Assembly (NCBI GenBank): GCA_017396845.1
Contig: JAFQKQ010000018.1
Span: 1-55,279, forward strand
Direction of reading: 5' to 3'
From: Clostridia bacterium
GTDB taxonomy: Bacteria > Bacillota > Clostridia > Christensenellales > Aristaeellaceae
Length of the DNA: 55,279 nt
A program made the position numbers and the translations under genes. The notes under the pieces were generated by a model. The model made no database searches, was not told where the DNA came from, and was given only the letters and a program-made list of their open reading frames with translations. Numbering within the stretch: the first letter of the stretch is position 1; each line of letters starts with the position of its first letter. Of the stretch, positions 43,738 to 51,240 are shown piece by piece.

Positions 43738-44016
43738 ATGGCGCACGAAAGGCTGTTTCATAAAATCGAGAGGCTTTCCATGACGCTTGAAAGGATGCAG
43801 CTGGATGAATATCTGAAATTTGTGTCCGACAAAAAGCGCATGCTGCTGATGGCGCTGATGGGCGGCGTAATGCGCGGCGTGGGATTCATGTTCGGCTTTT
43901 CTGTGATCGGCGCAATTGTTGTGACGCTTTTGCGGGGGCTGCTGTACGACAGTATTCCCGGAATCGGCTCGTTCTTTGCGGAGGTTATGAATGAGATTGA
44001 AACGCGCACAAGGTAA
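43738..44016 (+). CDS. DUF5665-like small membrane protein
   Basis: A 92-residue protein with an N-terminal helix-forming region (HKIERLSMTLERMQLDEYLKFV) and a hydrophobic stretch (LMALMGGVMRGVGFMFGFSVIGAIVVTLL), the pattern of DUF5665. Such proteins are found beside lspA in Clostridia; function unknown. The start at 43738 has AGGAGGTG upstream. Its 3' end overlaps the lspA start by 26 bases, so translation is coupled. Confidence 0.75.
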   Translation: MAHERLFHKIERLSMTLERMQLDEYLKFVSDKKRMLLMALMGGVMRGVGFMFGFSVIGAIVVTLLRGLLYDSIPGIGSFFAEVMNEIETRTR

Positions 44017-44476
44017 GATGCTTTCGGCGGGGCTGATCCTGATTTTGATACTGATCGACCAGGCGTCAAAGGCGTGGGCGCTTTCGGCGCTCAATGAAAC
44101 AAACGGATATGCCATTCCCGTAATAAACGGAATTGTGCGCTTTCAGTTTGCGTGGAATGCGGGCGCGGCGTTTTCGTTTTTAAAGGATGCGCCGTATATT
44201 GTGTTTGCGCTGAGCGCGGTTGTTTTGTTTTTGGTGGCGCTGATCGTGTTTTTGTCAAGAACGCTGAATGCGAAAACCAGGCTGTGCCTTTCGATGGTCT
44301 TTGCGGGTGGGCTTGGAAATCTCATCGACCGCGTGCGCTTTCAAGCGGTGGTTGACTTTATCAAGCTGGAATTCATATCGTTTCCGGTATTCAATTTTGC
44401 GGATATATGCGTTACAGTGGGCGCTTTGCTTCTGATTTTGTGCGTATATATTCCTTCCGGTCGGGGGATGGAATAG
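43991..44476 (+). CDS. lspA: Signal peptidase II (lipoprotein signal peptidase)
   Basis: LspA cuts the signal peptide from lipid-modified prolipoproteins in the membrane. The 161-residue protein has four hydrophobic helices and the family motifs: LIDQASKAWA near the N-terminus, FAWNAGAAFSF, and the two catalytic Asp in GNLIDRV and VFNFADICV. The inhibitor globomycin binds this fold. The RluA-type synthase follows after two bases, an almost universal pair in Bacillota. Confidence 0.94.
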   Translation: MRLKRAQGKMLSAGLILILILIDQASKAWALSALNETNGYAIPVINGIVRFQFAWNAGAAFSFLKDAPYIVFALSAVVLFLVALIVFLSRTLNAKTRLCLSMVFAGGLGNLIDRVRFQAVVDFIKLEFISFPVFNFADICVTVGALLLILCVYIPSGRGME

Positions 44477-44478
44477 AA

Positions 44479-45384
44479 ATGATCAAGAGCGTAGACGAAT
44501 CTAATTCCGGCGTACGGCTGGACGTATTTTTGTCGGACGGCTGGGAGATTACGCGTTCGCGCGCCTCAGCGCTCATCAAGGAGGGCGAGGTGCAGGTAAA
44601 CGGCGTCGTTCAGACGAAGGCCGGACTGATTGTGAAAACGGGCGATGAGATTGCTTTTGAACCCAGGGAAGCCAGACCTGCGCATGTCGAGGCGCAGGAT
44701 ATTCCGCTTTCCATCGTATATCAGGATGAGGATCTTGCCGTGGTGTTCAAGCCCAGCGGGATGGTGGTTCATCCGGCGGCGGGAAATTACGACGGAACGC
44801 TGGTAAACGCGCTGCTTATGCATCTGGACGGTCTGTCCGGCATCGGCGGCGAGATTCGTCCAGGCATCGTGCACAGAATCGATAAGGACACGTCGGGGCT
44901 TTTGCTTGTTGCAAAAAACGACAAAAGCCATCTTGCGCTTTCCAATCAGATCGCGGCGCACGATATCGAAAGGGCATATCAGGCGATACTGATCGGACGG
45001 ATGAAGACTTTGTCCGGCGATGTGGATGCGCCGATCGGAAGACATCCGAGCGACCGAAAGAAAATGGCGATTGTGAAGGGCGGGCGCGAAGCGCGAACGC
45101 ATTTTGAAGTGCTGGAGGAGCTTAACAAGGCGACCTACGTCAAATGCGTGCTTTCAACGGGGCGTACGCATCAGATTCGCGTACATATGGCGTCTCTCGG
45201 GCATCCCGTATTGGGCGATCCCGTGTACGGCCCAAAAAAATCGCCGTATCCGGTGGAGGGCGGTCAGCTTCTGCACGCCTACAGGCTGGGCTTTTCGCAC
45301 CCGACGACCGGAAAGACAATGCTATTTGAAGCGGAGCCGGAAGAGAGATTCAGGGTATGGCTTAAAAAGCTGAAATTGAATTGA
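44479..45384 (+). CDS. RluA-family pseudouridine synthase (RluD-like)
   Basis: A 301-residue enzyme that isomerises uridines in rRNA. An N-terminal S4 domain (about 12-60, RLDVFLSDGWEITRSRASALIKEG) precedes the catalytic domain with HRIDKDTSGLLLVAK, where Asp135 is the catalytic residue. Length and S4 domain fit RluD more than RluA or TruC; the exact target uridines are not readable from sequence. The start at 44479 has only a weak purine-rich ribosome site (GGGGG then GGAATAG), two bases after the lspA stop. Confidence 0.9.
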   Translation: MIKSVDESNSGVRLDVFLSDGWEITRSRASALIKEGEVQVNGVVQTKAGLIVKTGDEIAFEPREARPAHVEAQDIPLSIVYQDEDLAVVFKPSGMVVHPAAGNYDGTLVNALLMHLDGLSGIGGEIRPGIVHRIDKDTSGLLLVAKNDKSHLALSNQIAAHDIERAYQAILIGRMKTLSGDVDAPIGRHPSDRKKMAIVKGGREARTHFEVLEELNKATYVKCVLSTGRTHQIRVHMASLGHPVLGDPVYGPKKSPYPVEGGQLLHAYRLGFSHPTTGKTMLFEAEPEERFRVWLKKLKLN

Positions 45385-45420
45385 GGAAAGCGTTTCAGGC
45401 ATAATTTTCAACCCATAGCG

Positions 45421-45482
45421 CGCCCCTCGGCGGGACAGACTATCCGTGACGGATGATCTTACCGGCGAGGGGGCGTTTTTTC
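45421..45482 (+). terminator. Terminator whose 3' arm holds the next ribosome site
   Basis: CGCCCCTCG (45421-45429) pairs with CGAGGGGGCG (45466-45475, one bulged base), a long loop contains an ATCCG/CGGAT mini-stem, and six or more T residues follow. The same 3' arm contains GAGGGGG (45467-45473), the only ribosome-binding candidate for the gene at 45484. Confidence 0.75.
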
Positions 45483-45483
45483 T

Positions 45484-46080
45484 ATGAAAAGCATTCGAAG
45501 CCTCATCGGCATGATGGCGATATCGTCAGGCGGCGGACGGAGGCTCGGACGCGTTTTGAAGCTATCCTTTGACGAAGCGCTCAGCGGGCTTGACGGCATA
45601 TGGATTGCCGGCCGTCTGGGGAAGACGATGTTTTGCCCGGCGGAGGATGTGGAAATGCTCGGCGATGTAGCGGTGATTGTGGGGAAGATATCCCGCCGAA
45701 AGCCGCAGGGAGAGCCGTTTCGCATGCGCAAAGCGCTGGACGCTTCGGGCGCGCTGATCGGCGCGATTGTGGGCGCGTATGTGAGCGAGGAGACGCTGAT
45801 TGTGGAAGAACTGGAGATGTCTCTGGGATTCTGGGAGGACGTCGCCGGCGGACGGAAGAGCATTCGTCATTTCTCTGTGAGAACGCCCGGAGGCGATGTG
45901 GTAGTGAGCGAGAAGGGAGGGGAAGAGAATGAAGAAGAGCTGGGTTCGCGGTATGATCGCCGGCGCGATGATCGGCGCATCCGCGGCGACGGTCTATGGC
46001 ATGATGAACTGGCAGACGGAGCGGAAGATGGCAAGAGCCGCGATGAATGCGGGTCGCGCAATCATGGACAAGACTCATAA
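45484..46080 (+). CDS. PRC-barrel domain protein
   Basis: Residues 1-145 contain two PRC-barrel-like domains (MKSIRSLIGMMAISSGGGRRLGRV, ALSGLDGIWIAGRL; and DASGALIGAIVGAYVSEETLI), the YlmC/YmxH pattern of Bacillota, probably a binding module. After residue 149 the frame runs into an Arg/Asp/Gly-rich tail (152 bases) that overlaps the next, well-formed gene in another frame. This tail looks translated only because no stop intervenes; the native C-terminus may be shorter. Start chosen from homology; the ribosome site is inside the upstream hairpin. Confidence 0.72.
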   Translation: MKSIRSLIGMMAISSGGGRRLGRVLKLSFDEALSGLDGIWIAGRLGKTMFCPAEDVEMLGDVAVIVGKISRRKPQGEPFRMRKALDASGALIGAIVGAYVSEETLIVEELEMSLGFWEDVAGGRKSIRHFSVRTPGGDVVVSEKGGEENEEELGSRYDRRRDDRRIRGDGLWHDELADGAEDGKSRDECGSRNHGQDS

Positions 46081-46093
46081 AATGTTCGGGTGA
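45929..46093 (+). CDS. YtxH-like small membrane protein (54 aa)
   Basis: ATG at 45929 is preceded by GGGAGGGGAAG. The 54-residue product begins KKSWVRGMIAGAMIGASAAT, a short Gly/Ala membrane helix of the YtxH type, and ends in a basic helix (QTERKMARAAMNAGRAIMDK). Such proteins are small stress- or envelope-linked membrane proteins without known activity. It overlaps the tail of the PRC-barrel frame by 152 bases, and its sequence looks natural while the overlapping frame does not. Confidence 0.75.
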   Translation: MKKSWVRGMIAGAMIGASAATVYGMMNWQTERKMARAAMNAGRAIMDKTHKMFG

Positions 46094-46104
46094 TATCGTT
46101 TTTG

Positions 46105-46127
46105 CCGCGCGCCCGAACGGCGCGCGG
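46105..46127 (+). terminator. GC-rich hairpin before the second AI-2E gene
   Basis: A 9-bp perfect stem CCGCGCGCC (46105-46113)/GGCGCGCGG (46119-46127) with a 5-nt loop. No T-tract follows, so it is a weak terminator candidate or an mRNA processing/stability element. Confidence 0.45.
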
Positions 46128-46149
46128 TTGTGATATTCGGGAGGAAAAC

Positions 46150-47178
46150 GTGCGAAAATTTTTCAGAAACGCTTCCGGCATGCGAGTGCTTTTTACGGCG
46201 CTTTTGATGGCGCTTGTATATCTGCTGTTTGCCCGAAGGCTTGTAAGCGCCCTGTATCTTACATTTGCAGCGCTCGCATTTGCCTACTTTCTTGAGCCCA
46301 TGACGCGCTTATGGGAAAGAAAAATCGGGCGCGGCTTTGCTTCGCTTTTTTCCATACTGATTGTGATCGGCGCATTGCTCTTGTTAATAGCTGCCGTTAT
46401 GCTTCCGGCGCTTATGGAGATCCGGCTTCTGCCTGCATATATTGAGGCGGCGGCTGACAGGCTTACGGACGCGGGAGAAAAAATTGCGCCGTTTTTAAAG
46501 CTTGACGGAATAAAAATCCAGCAGGCTTCGGGCGAGCAGGTGAGCAAGATTGCGTCCCGGCTTATCGGCATGCTGATTTCGGGTGCAGGCTCGATTGCGT
46601 CGCTTGCTTCGGGCGCGATGGTCGTTATTGCGCTTACGTACTTTTATCTGGCGGATTGGGATCAGCTGTCGGTAAGAATTGCCATGTTTATACCCGTCAG
46701 ATTCCGCGCGGGCGCGATTCGTGCGTCCGGCAGCATACGAAGAGAGCTTGGACAGTACTTAAGAGCGCAGGCGATGATCGTCTTATCGGTATCTGTGCTG
46801 ACGGTTGCGGTTTTGTATGTTCTCGCTTCGCCTATGCCGCTTGCGCTGGGGCTTATGTACGGGCTTATGAATGCCATACCGTACTTCGGGCCTTTGTTCG
46901 GCACGATTCTTCCGGTTGCTTCAGCGCTTTCGGGCGGATGGCAGCAGGCGCTTGCAACACTTGCCGCGCTCCTTTTGATTCAGCAGATTGACGCTTATGT
47001 GCTTCAGCCCCGCGTGATGGGCGCGATGTCCGGTGCAAGCCCGGCCATGATATTGATCGCTCTTGCGGTTGGTTCGTCTTTGGCCGGCGTTACGGGCATG
47101 TTCCTTGCGCTTCCGGCGCTGGTATCAATAAAAGCCGCCTATCGGTCGTTTACATCGGCAAGGGATGACGCGGCGTGA
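46150..47178 (+). CDS. AI-2E family transporter, second paralogue
   Basis: A 342-residue integral membrane protein of the same family as the gene at 8531-9694, but shorter and divergent. Helices: MRVLFTALLMALVYLLFARRLV, LYLTFAALAFAYFLEP, LFSILIVIGALLLLIAAVML near the N-terminus, a soluble segment (about 105-160), then the C-terminal bundle with GLMNAIPYFGPLFGTILPVA and IQQIDAYVLQPRVMG. The cargo is unknown. The start is GTG at 46150 with GGGAGGAAAAC upstream; an in-frame ATG at 46090 lies inside the previous gene. Confidence 0.83.
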   Translation: MRKFFRNASGMRVLFTALLMALVYLLFARRLVSALYLTFAALAFAYFLEPMTRLWERKIGRGFASLFSILIVIGALLLLIAAVMLPALMEIRLLPAYIEAAADRLTDAGEKIAPFLKLDGIKIQQASGEQVSKIASRLIGMLISGAGSIASLASGAMVVIALTYFYLADWDQLSVRIAMFIPVRFRAGAIRASGSIRRELGQYLRAQAMIVLSVSVLTVAVLYVLASPMPLALGLMYGLMNAIPYFGPLFGTILPVASALSGGWQQALATLAALLLIQQIDAYVLQPRVMGAMSGASPAMILIALAVGSSLAGVTGMFLALPALVSIKAAYRSFTSARDDAA

Positions 47179-47288
47179 AATGAAAAAGATGACACGAGGA
47201 ATACATCAAAACATTACAAAGAAAAATGACATGAATCGGTTGACAAATTGGCGCTGCGGGTGTATAATAATTTCTGTTGTTAAGCCTT

Positions 47289-47362
47289 GTGCCTGTAGCT
47301 CAGCCGGATAGAGTGTTTGGCTACGAACCAAAAGGTCAGGGGTTCGAATCCCTTCAGGCACG
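47289..47362 (+). tRNA. tRNA-Arg (anticodon ACG)
   Basis: A complete cloverleaf: acceptor stem GTGCCTG (47289-47295) with CAGGCAC (47355-47361), D loop with AGCTCAGCCGGATAGAG, anticodon stem TTTGG/CCAAA around CTACGAA (anticodon ACG, reads CGU/C/A after inosine modification), T arm GGGTTCGAATCCC. The discriminator base is G at 47362 and CCA is not encoded. A terminator follows within 10 bases. Confidence 0.95.
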
Positions 47363-47367
47363 CTGAA

Positions 47368-47400
47368 GACCGGAAGTTTAAATCCTCCGGTTCTTTTTTT
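47368..47400 (+). terminator. Terminator of tRNA-Arg
   Basis: ACCGGA (47369-47374) pairs with TCCGGT (47386-47391), extended by AAG/CTT-type pairs, followed by a T run (47394-47400). Confidence 0.75.
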
Positions 47401-47407
47401 ATGTATG

Positions 47408-47455
47408 AAACAGGGCGGATGCAGAATAATTGGTCTGCATCCGCCCTGTTTTATT
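47408..47455. terminator. Bidirectional terminator between tRNA and L,D-transpeptidase
   Basis: An 18-bp perfect stem (47408-47425 with 47434-47451) with an 8-nt loop. A-rich and T-rich flanks serve both strands; it ends at the stop codon of the convergent L,D-transpeptidase gene. Confidence 0.9.
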
Positions 47456-47918
47456 ACGGAAGAATATTTACAATATCGCCCTTTTTGATGAGCACATCCA
47501 AAGATTCGATATCCCTGTTTGAAAGCGCGATACAGCCCATCGTCCAGTCGCCTGTCTTTTGCTCGGGGCTTTCGCCGTGAATCATGATATAGCCGCCCAG
47601 GGGTGTTTTCCACGGCGGGCGCACGCCGATCAGATGGCATACGCGAATGGCGGCATACTGAAAGAAACGAATCCTTTTTTCCCGAAGCGCCTTTTCCGCA
47701 TCGGCGCAGGACGGATAATTTATGCCGAAGGACAGGTGAAATTTGCTCTGAGGATTTCTGCTGATGATTCTGTATGCGCCCTCGGGCGTTCGTCCGTCGC
47801 CCTCCTGCGTCTTCGGATGCAGGGGGTTTTTCCCAAGGGATATGGGGAAGGAGCGGACCGGGCGCCCTTCGTTGGAATATACATTCAGAATCCGTTCATT
47901 TTTCAATATTTCAATCAT
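47454..47918 (-). CDS. L,D-transpeptidase catalytic domain protein (YkuD)
   Basis: A 154-residue protein that is essentially a bare YkuD domain: VRSFPISLGKN, DGRTPEGAYRI, and the active site IMIHGESPEQKTGDWTMGCIALS with the catalytic Cys in MGCI. YkuD enzymes form 3-3 cross-links in peptidoglycan or attach proteins to it. No signal peptide or anchor is visible, which is unusual for an enzyme acting outside the membrane; a non-classical route or another cytoplasmic substrate is possible. Its start overlaps the end of the upstream Ig/NodB gene by 8 bases. Confidence 0.85.
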   Translation of the reverse strand: MIEILKNERILNVYSNEGRPVRSFPISLGKNPLHPKTQEGDGRTPEGAYRIISRNPQSKFHLSFGINYPSCADAEKALREKRIRFFQYAAIRVCHLIGVRPPWKTPLGGYIMIHGESPEQKTGDWTMGCIALSNRDIESLDVLIKKGDIVNILP

Positions 47919-50076
47919 GGCTGGTTGTGAACACCTGATTGGTGCTTCCTGTGATTTCGATCAGTTCAGACACGGTGACAAAATCATATCCGTCAAGGAT
48001 CAGCGCGGGCAGCAGTAATTCAAGCGCCTTTGCCGTTTCCGCTGCCGCGTCGTGGAATACGAGGATTGCGGTATCGTATCTGGCGGCGTACGCCGATTCG
48101 AATATATCCTCCGCCGTTCTGCCCGACAGCATGTCGCCTACATCCGCCGACCAGCCGACAAACCTTCTCGTGTCCAAGAAGGAAGTAAACAGCTTTACGG
48201 AAAGATTGGCATCCGGCGCTCGTAATACGGTGGGCTTGCGACCGGCGGCGTTTTGAATCAGCATATCGGTGTACTGGATGTGGGTTGCTATGTCCTCAAG
48301 CGACATGTGGTTCAGACTTGTGTTGTTATAGGTATGGTTTCCGATTTCGTGATCGGTATCCTTAAACAGCTCTGCTGTCTCCGGGCGCTGGGATACGCTT
48401 GCGCCCAGCAGGAAGAATGTGGAATCCGCATCGTATGCGCGAAGTACGTCCAGAATCCGGGGGGTGTTTTCCGTGGGGCCGTTATCGAAGGTGAGGCAAA
48501 TATACTTGGTGGCGATGGACGGGTTTTTATCTACCGTTACGCCGGCTTCGCAGGTGAGTTTTCCGTCTGCGGTTTTTGCGGATATGATGGCGGTGCCGGG
48601 TCTTCTTGCATAGAGTACGCCGTCGATAATCGCGCATACGTCCGGATTGGAGGAGGAGTAATACAGCTCGGCGGGTTTTACGTCCTCCGGAACGGATACG
48701 ATTTCAGCGGTATAGGAGTTGTGGGCAAGGAGAAGATAGGAATTGCGCTCAAAGGCGATTTTTTCAATGTCTCCGGTTACGCGAACTTCCGCTTGGGCGG
48801 TGAGACCGCTGGCGGTTGTTGCCGTGACAGTGGTTAAGCCGTAGGCGACGGGCGTTAAGAGGCCCGATTCGTCTACCGTACATATGTGCTCGTCACCGAT
48901 TTTCCACTGAATACCGCCTTCATACGCGTCTTCCGGCGTAAACAGGATTTCCGCCTGAACGCCGCTTCCGTTTTTTTCAAGCACGTATTTTTCCTGACTC
49001 AGTTGTATGCTCTCGGGCGGCTCGCCTACATATACCTGACACTGATCGCTCAAACCGTTTTCCGATACAACGGTCACAACGGCTCTTCCGTATCCGGCTG
49101 CGGTCAGGCGGCCGTCGCGAACGTTTACTACGCTTTCGTCGGAGCTGCTCCAGGCGAGCGCGCAGTCTGCGGCGGAATCCGGCGTTATTACGGCTTCCAA
49201 TTGATGGGTGCGCACTTCGCGCGAGAGCGCGACGGCGTTTTCGGTGAGGCGGAGCGTCTTTGGAATTTTCTTAACTGCAATTTCCGCCTGTGCGTATACG
49301 CCGTTTACCGCGGTTGCGCGGATGGTGCATGCGCCGTTCCCTATTGCGGTTACAAAGCCGCTTTGGTTCACCTGAACCACGTTTTCATCGCTGGACGACC
49401 ATGTGAGCGAGCGGTCGCGCGCGTTTCCGGGGAATACATAGGCGTCAAGCTGAAGCGTATCTCCGATGGAGAGCATGGCGTCCGGCGGATCCAGCATGAT
49501 GGAATTGACTTCGGAGGGAACGTAAATGGTGGCGTTCGCCGTCATGCCGTTTACGGCGGTCAGCGTAAGAATCGCGGTTCCGTAGCCTACGGCGGTCACT
49601 CTTCCGTTTCCGTCGACGGTTGCGACGTTCGTGTCGTCGCTCATCCATTTAACGCGCTGATCGGATGCGTCTGAATTGATGCTATAATTCATATCGACGC
49701 TCTCTCCGAGCAGAAGCTCAATATCGCTGTCGATGATGGTTACTTCCGTTACCGGGTTTCCCGTTACTTCCGCGATAATCTGCGCCCTGTCGCCGGAATC
49801 GATGGTGGCGGTGATGACCGCCCTTCCGGCGGCGTGGCCGGTTACTTTTCCGCCGGAGGTGACGGTTGCGATATATTCGTTGCTGCTCGTCCATATGACC
49901 GTGTGATTCATAAGGTTTACGGGGGATATGGACACGGAAAGCGATTTTGTCTGTCCTGGCGCAAGAAGCAGCCCGTTTGGCGCTATGCTTACCTGATATG
50001 TACCGGCGGCATGGGCGGGAAGGCATGATGCAATGAGCATGCACAGTATAAGCAGTATTCCCATCCGTCTTTTCAT
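47911..50076 (-). CDS. Secreted six-Ig-repeat protein with degenerate NodB domain
   Basis: A 721-residue exported protein. The signal segment (about 1-24) could be cut after AHA, or by signal peptidase II before Cys18 (IASC lipobox). Six bacterial Ig-like (Big_2) repeats of about 80 residues occupy 25-520, each ending in patterns such as GRVTAVGYGTAILTLTA. A NodB polysaccharide-deacetylase fold follows. The metal-binding motifs are altered: TFDNGP has Asn532 instead of the second Asp, and GNHTYNN has His581 but Asn585 instead of the second His; RAPD replaces RxPY-type. ILVFHD and GWSADVGD remain. It probably binds rather than deacetylates wall glycans. Promoter at 50109-50137. Confidence 0.85.
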   Translation of the reverse strand: MKRRMGILLILCMLIASCLPAHAAGTYQVSIAPNGLLLAPGQTKSLSVSISPVNLMNHTVIWTSSNEYIATVTSGGKVTGHAAGRAVITATIDSGDRAQIIAEVTGNPVTEVTIIDSDIELLLGESVDMNYSINSDASDQRVKWMSDDTNVATVDGNGRVTAVGYGTAILTLTAVNGMTANATIYVPSEVNSIMLDPPDAMLSIGDTLQLDAYVFPGNARDRSLTWSSSDENVVQVNQSGFVTAIGNGACTIRATAVNGVYAQAEIAVKKIPKTLRLTENAVALSREVRTHQLEAVITPDSAADCALAWSSSDESVVNVRDGRLTAAGYGRAVVTVVSENGLSDQCQVYVGEPPESIQLSQEKYVLEKNGSGVQAEILFTPEDAYEGGIQWKIGDEHICTVDESGLLTPVAYGLTTVTATTASGLTAQAEVRVTGDIEKIAFERNSYLLLAHNSYTAEIVSVPEDVKPAELYYSSSNPDVCAIIDGVLYARRPGTAIISAKTADGKLTCEAGVTVDKNPSIATKYICLTFDNGPTENTPRILDVLRAYDADSTFFLLGASVSQRPETAELFKDTDHEIGNHTYNNTSLNHMSLEDIATHIQYTDMLIQNAAGRKPTVLRAPDANLSVKLFTSFLDTRRFVGWSADVGDMLSGRTAEDIFESAYAARYDTAILVFHDAAAETAKALELLLPALILDGYDFVTVSELIEITGSTNQVFTTSHD

Positions 50077-50108
50077 AGGTCTTTTTCTCCTTCAAACATA
50101 CTGCGTTC

Positions 50109-50137
50109 ATTATAGTACAGTGTATGTAAATAGTCAA
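50109..50137 (-). promoter_or_regulatory. Promoter of the Ig/NodB-L,D-transpeptidase operon
   Basis: On the minus strand TTGACT (50137-50132) and TATAAT (50114-50109) with a 17-nt spacer, 33 bases upstream of the start codon. A near-consensus vegetative promoter. Confidence 0.8.
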
Positions 50138-50195
50138 TATATTAGAAATGAAAAATACTTACTTCGAAACAAATATGAAATATATATGAAATTAC

Positions 50196-50224
50196 TTGCG
50201 CAATTTGCAATTGTGTTGTACACT
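50196..50224 (+). promoter_or_regulatory. Promoter of the RadC operon
   Basis: TTGCGC (50196-50201) and TACACT (50219-50224) with a 17-nt spacer, 25 bases upstream of the start codon at 50249. Confidence 0.6.
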
Positions 50225-50248
50225 ATTAGTCAGAATGGAGGCATGCGC

Positions 50249-50524
50249 ATGGAAATCAGGCTGCCGATTGAGGAACTGAAGAAATTTCTGGAGACCAACG
50301 AGGATTGCGAAGCGCTAACGCAAGATGAATACGTATCCGATCTGTATGACGGAGATACGCCGCTTACTGTGAATCTGCGTCTTGAGGATGGGAAAGCGGT
50401 AATTCTGGCCGCTGCCCGCCTGTTGTACGATGAAGAGCAGGACGGCTGGTATATGGGCGAGCGCGTGGAGGATGAGGATCTGATTTTGCGCGCGTTTGAA
50501 AGCGCCATGACGGGCGGAAAATGA
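50249..50524 (+). CDS. Small acidic hypothetical protein (91 aa) upstream of radC
   Basis: The product is an acidic 91-residue protein with no membrane helix (IRLPIEELKKFLETNED, NLRLEDGKAVILAAARLLYDEEQDGW). I do not recognise the family. The start at 50249 follows GGAGG (50237-50241) at 7 nt; the frame extends further upstream through the promoter but without a ribosome site. It overlaps radC by ATGA, so it is translated with it. Confidence 0.65.
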   Translation: MEIRLPIEELKKFLETNEDCEALTQDEYVSDLYDGDTPLTVNLRLEDGKAVILAAARLLYDEEQDGWYMGERVEDEDLILRAFESAMTGGK

Positions 50525-51240
50525 AGATGGGCGGCGACAGCGTTTCGCACGGAAAAGAAGCCCTGGCTCAATTGATTTACGAAACTGACCGAAAAATGTC
50601 CGGCGAAGAGACGGTCAGACTATTGATGGAAGCGGTAGGTTCGATCAAATCCATCTATGAAATGAATCGGGATGATCTTCAGACGGAACACGGCATTCCC
50701 AAATCCGTTTCCGAGATGATCGATCTGATCGACGATATCGGCAGGTGCGTTCTGCGGGACAATTTTCCGGACAATCCGATGATTGCAAACTGCGGCTGCG
50801 CCGCCGAATACCTTCAGGCGTTGATGTACGGGCGGCATGTGGAATACTGCTATCTGATGCTGCTCGACGCAAAGGGCAGGATGATCGCCTGTCCCCTCAT
50901 GCAGCGCGGAACCATTGACCGTTCTGCGGTGTATGCGCGGGAATTGGCGCTTAAGGCGATAAGGCTCAAGGCAAAATACGCGGTGATGGCGCACAACCAT
51001 CCGGGCGGAACGCTGGAGGCTTCGCAGGCGGATGTGAAAACGACGCATGCGGCGATGGAAGCGATGAACGCCGTAAACGTAGTGATGCTGGATCACCTGA
51101 TTATCGCGGGGCGCGAATATACAAGCATACGAAAAGCGGGAACGCCCGCTGAAAAGATATGGCAAATGCAGAATCCAAAGGATAAGCTGCTGCTTACTTT
51201 TATTAAGACGAATGCGCCTGAGAAGGGCGGGAGGAAATGA
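50521..51240 (+). CDS. radC: RadC-family JAB-domain protein
   Basis: A 239-residue protein with an N-terminal helix-hairpin-helix part (about 45-75, KSIYEMNRDDLQTEHGIPKSV) and a C-terminal JAMM/MPN+ metal-dependent isopeptidase-like domain: metal motif HNHPGG with downstream SQADVKTT Asp, and MLDHLIIAG. RadC is named for DNA repair but its cellular role remains uncertain. The JAMM ligands are complete, so metal binding is expected. It overlaps both neighbours by four bases. Confidence 0.88.
   Translation: MKMGGDSVSHGKEALAQLIYETDRKMSGEETVRLLMEAVGSIKSIYEMNRDDLQTEHGIPKSVSEMIDLIDDIGRCVLRDNFPDNPMIANCGCAAEYLQALMYGRHVEYCYLMLLDAKGRMIACPLMQRGTIDRSAVYARELALKAIRLKAKYAVMAHNHPGGTLEASQADVKTTHAAMEAMNAVNVVMLDHLIIAGREYTSIRKAGTPAEKIWQMQNPKDKLLLTFIKTNAPEKGGRK

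Noticed and set aside
47206-47640. Minus-strand frame containing IRTPDLLVRSQTLYPAELQA
   Set aside because: This well-known false protein arises from the antisense of a tRNA gene, here tRNA-Arg.
48886-49674. A 262-codon plus-strand frame opposite the Ig-repeat gene
   Set aside because: Antisense of the repeats, no ribosome site, unnatural composition.
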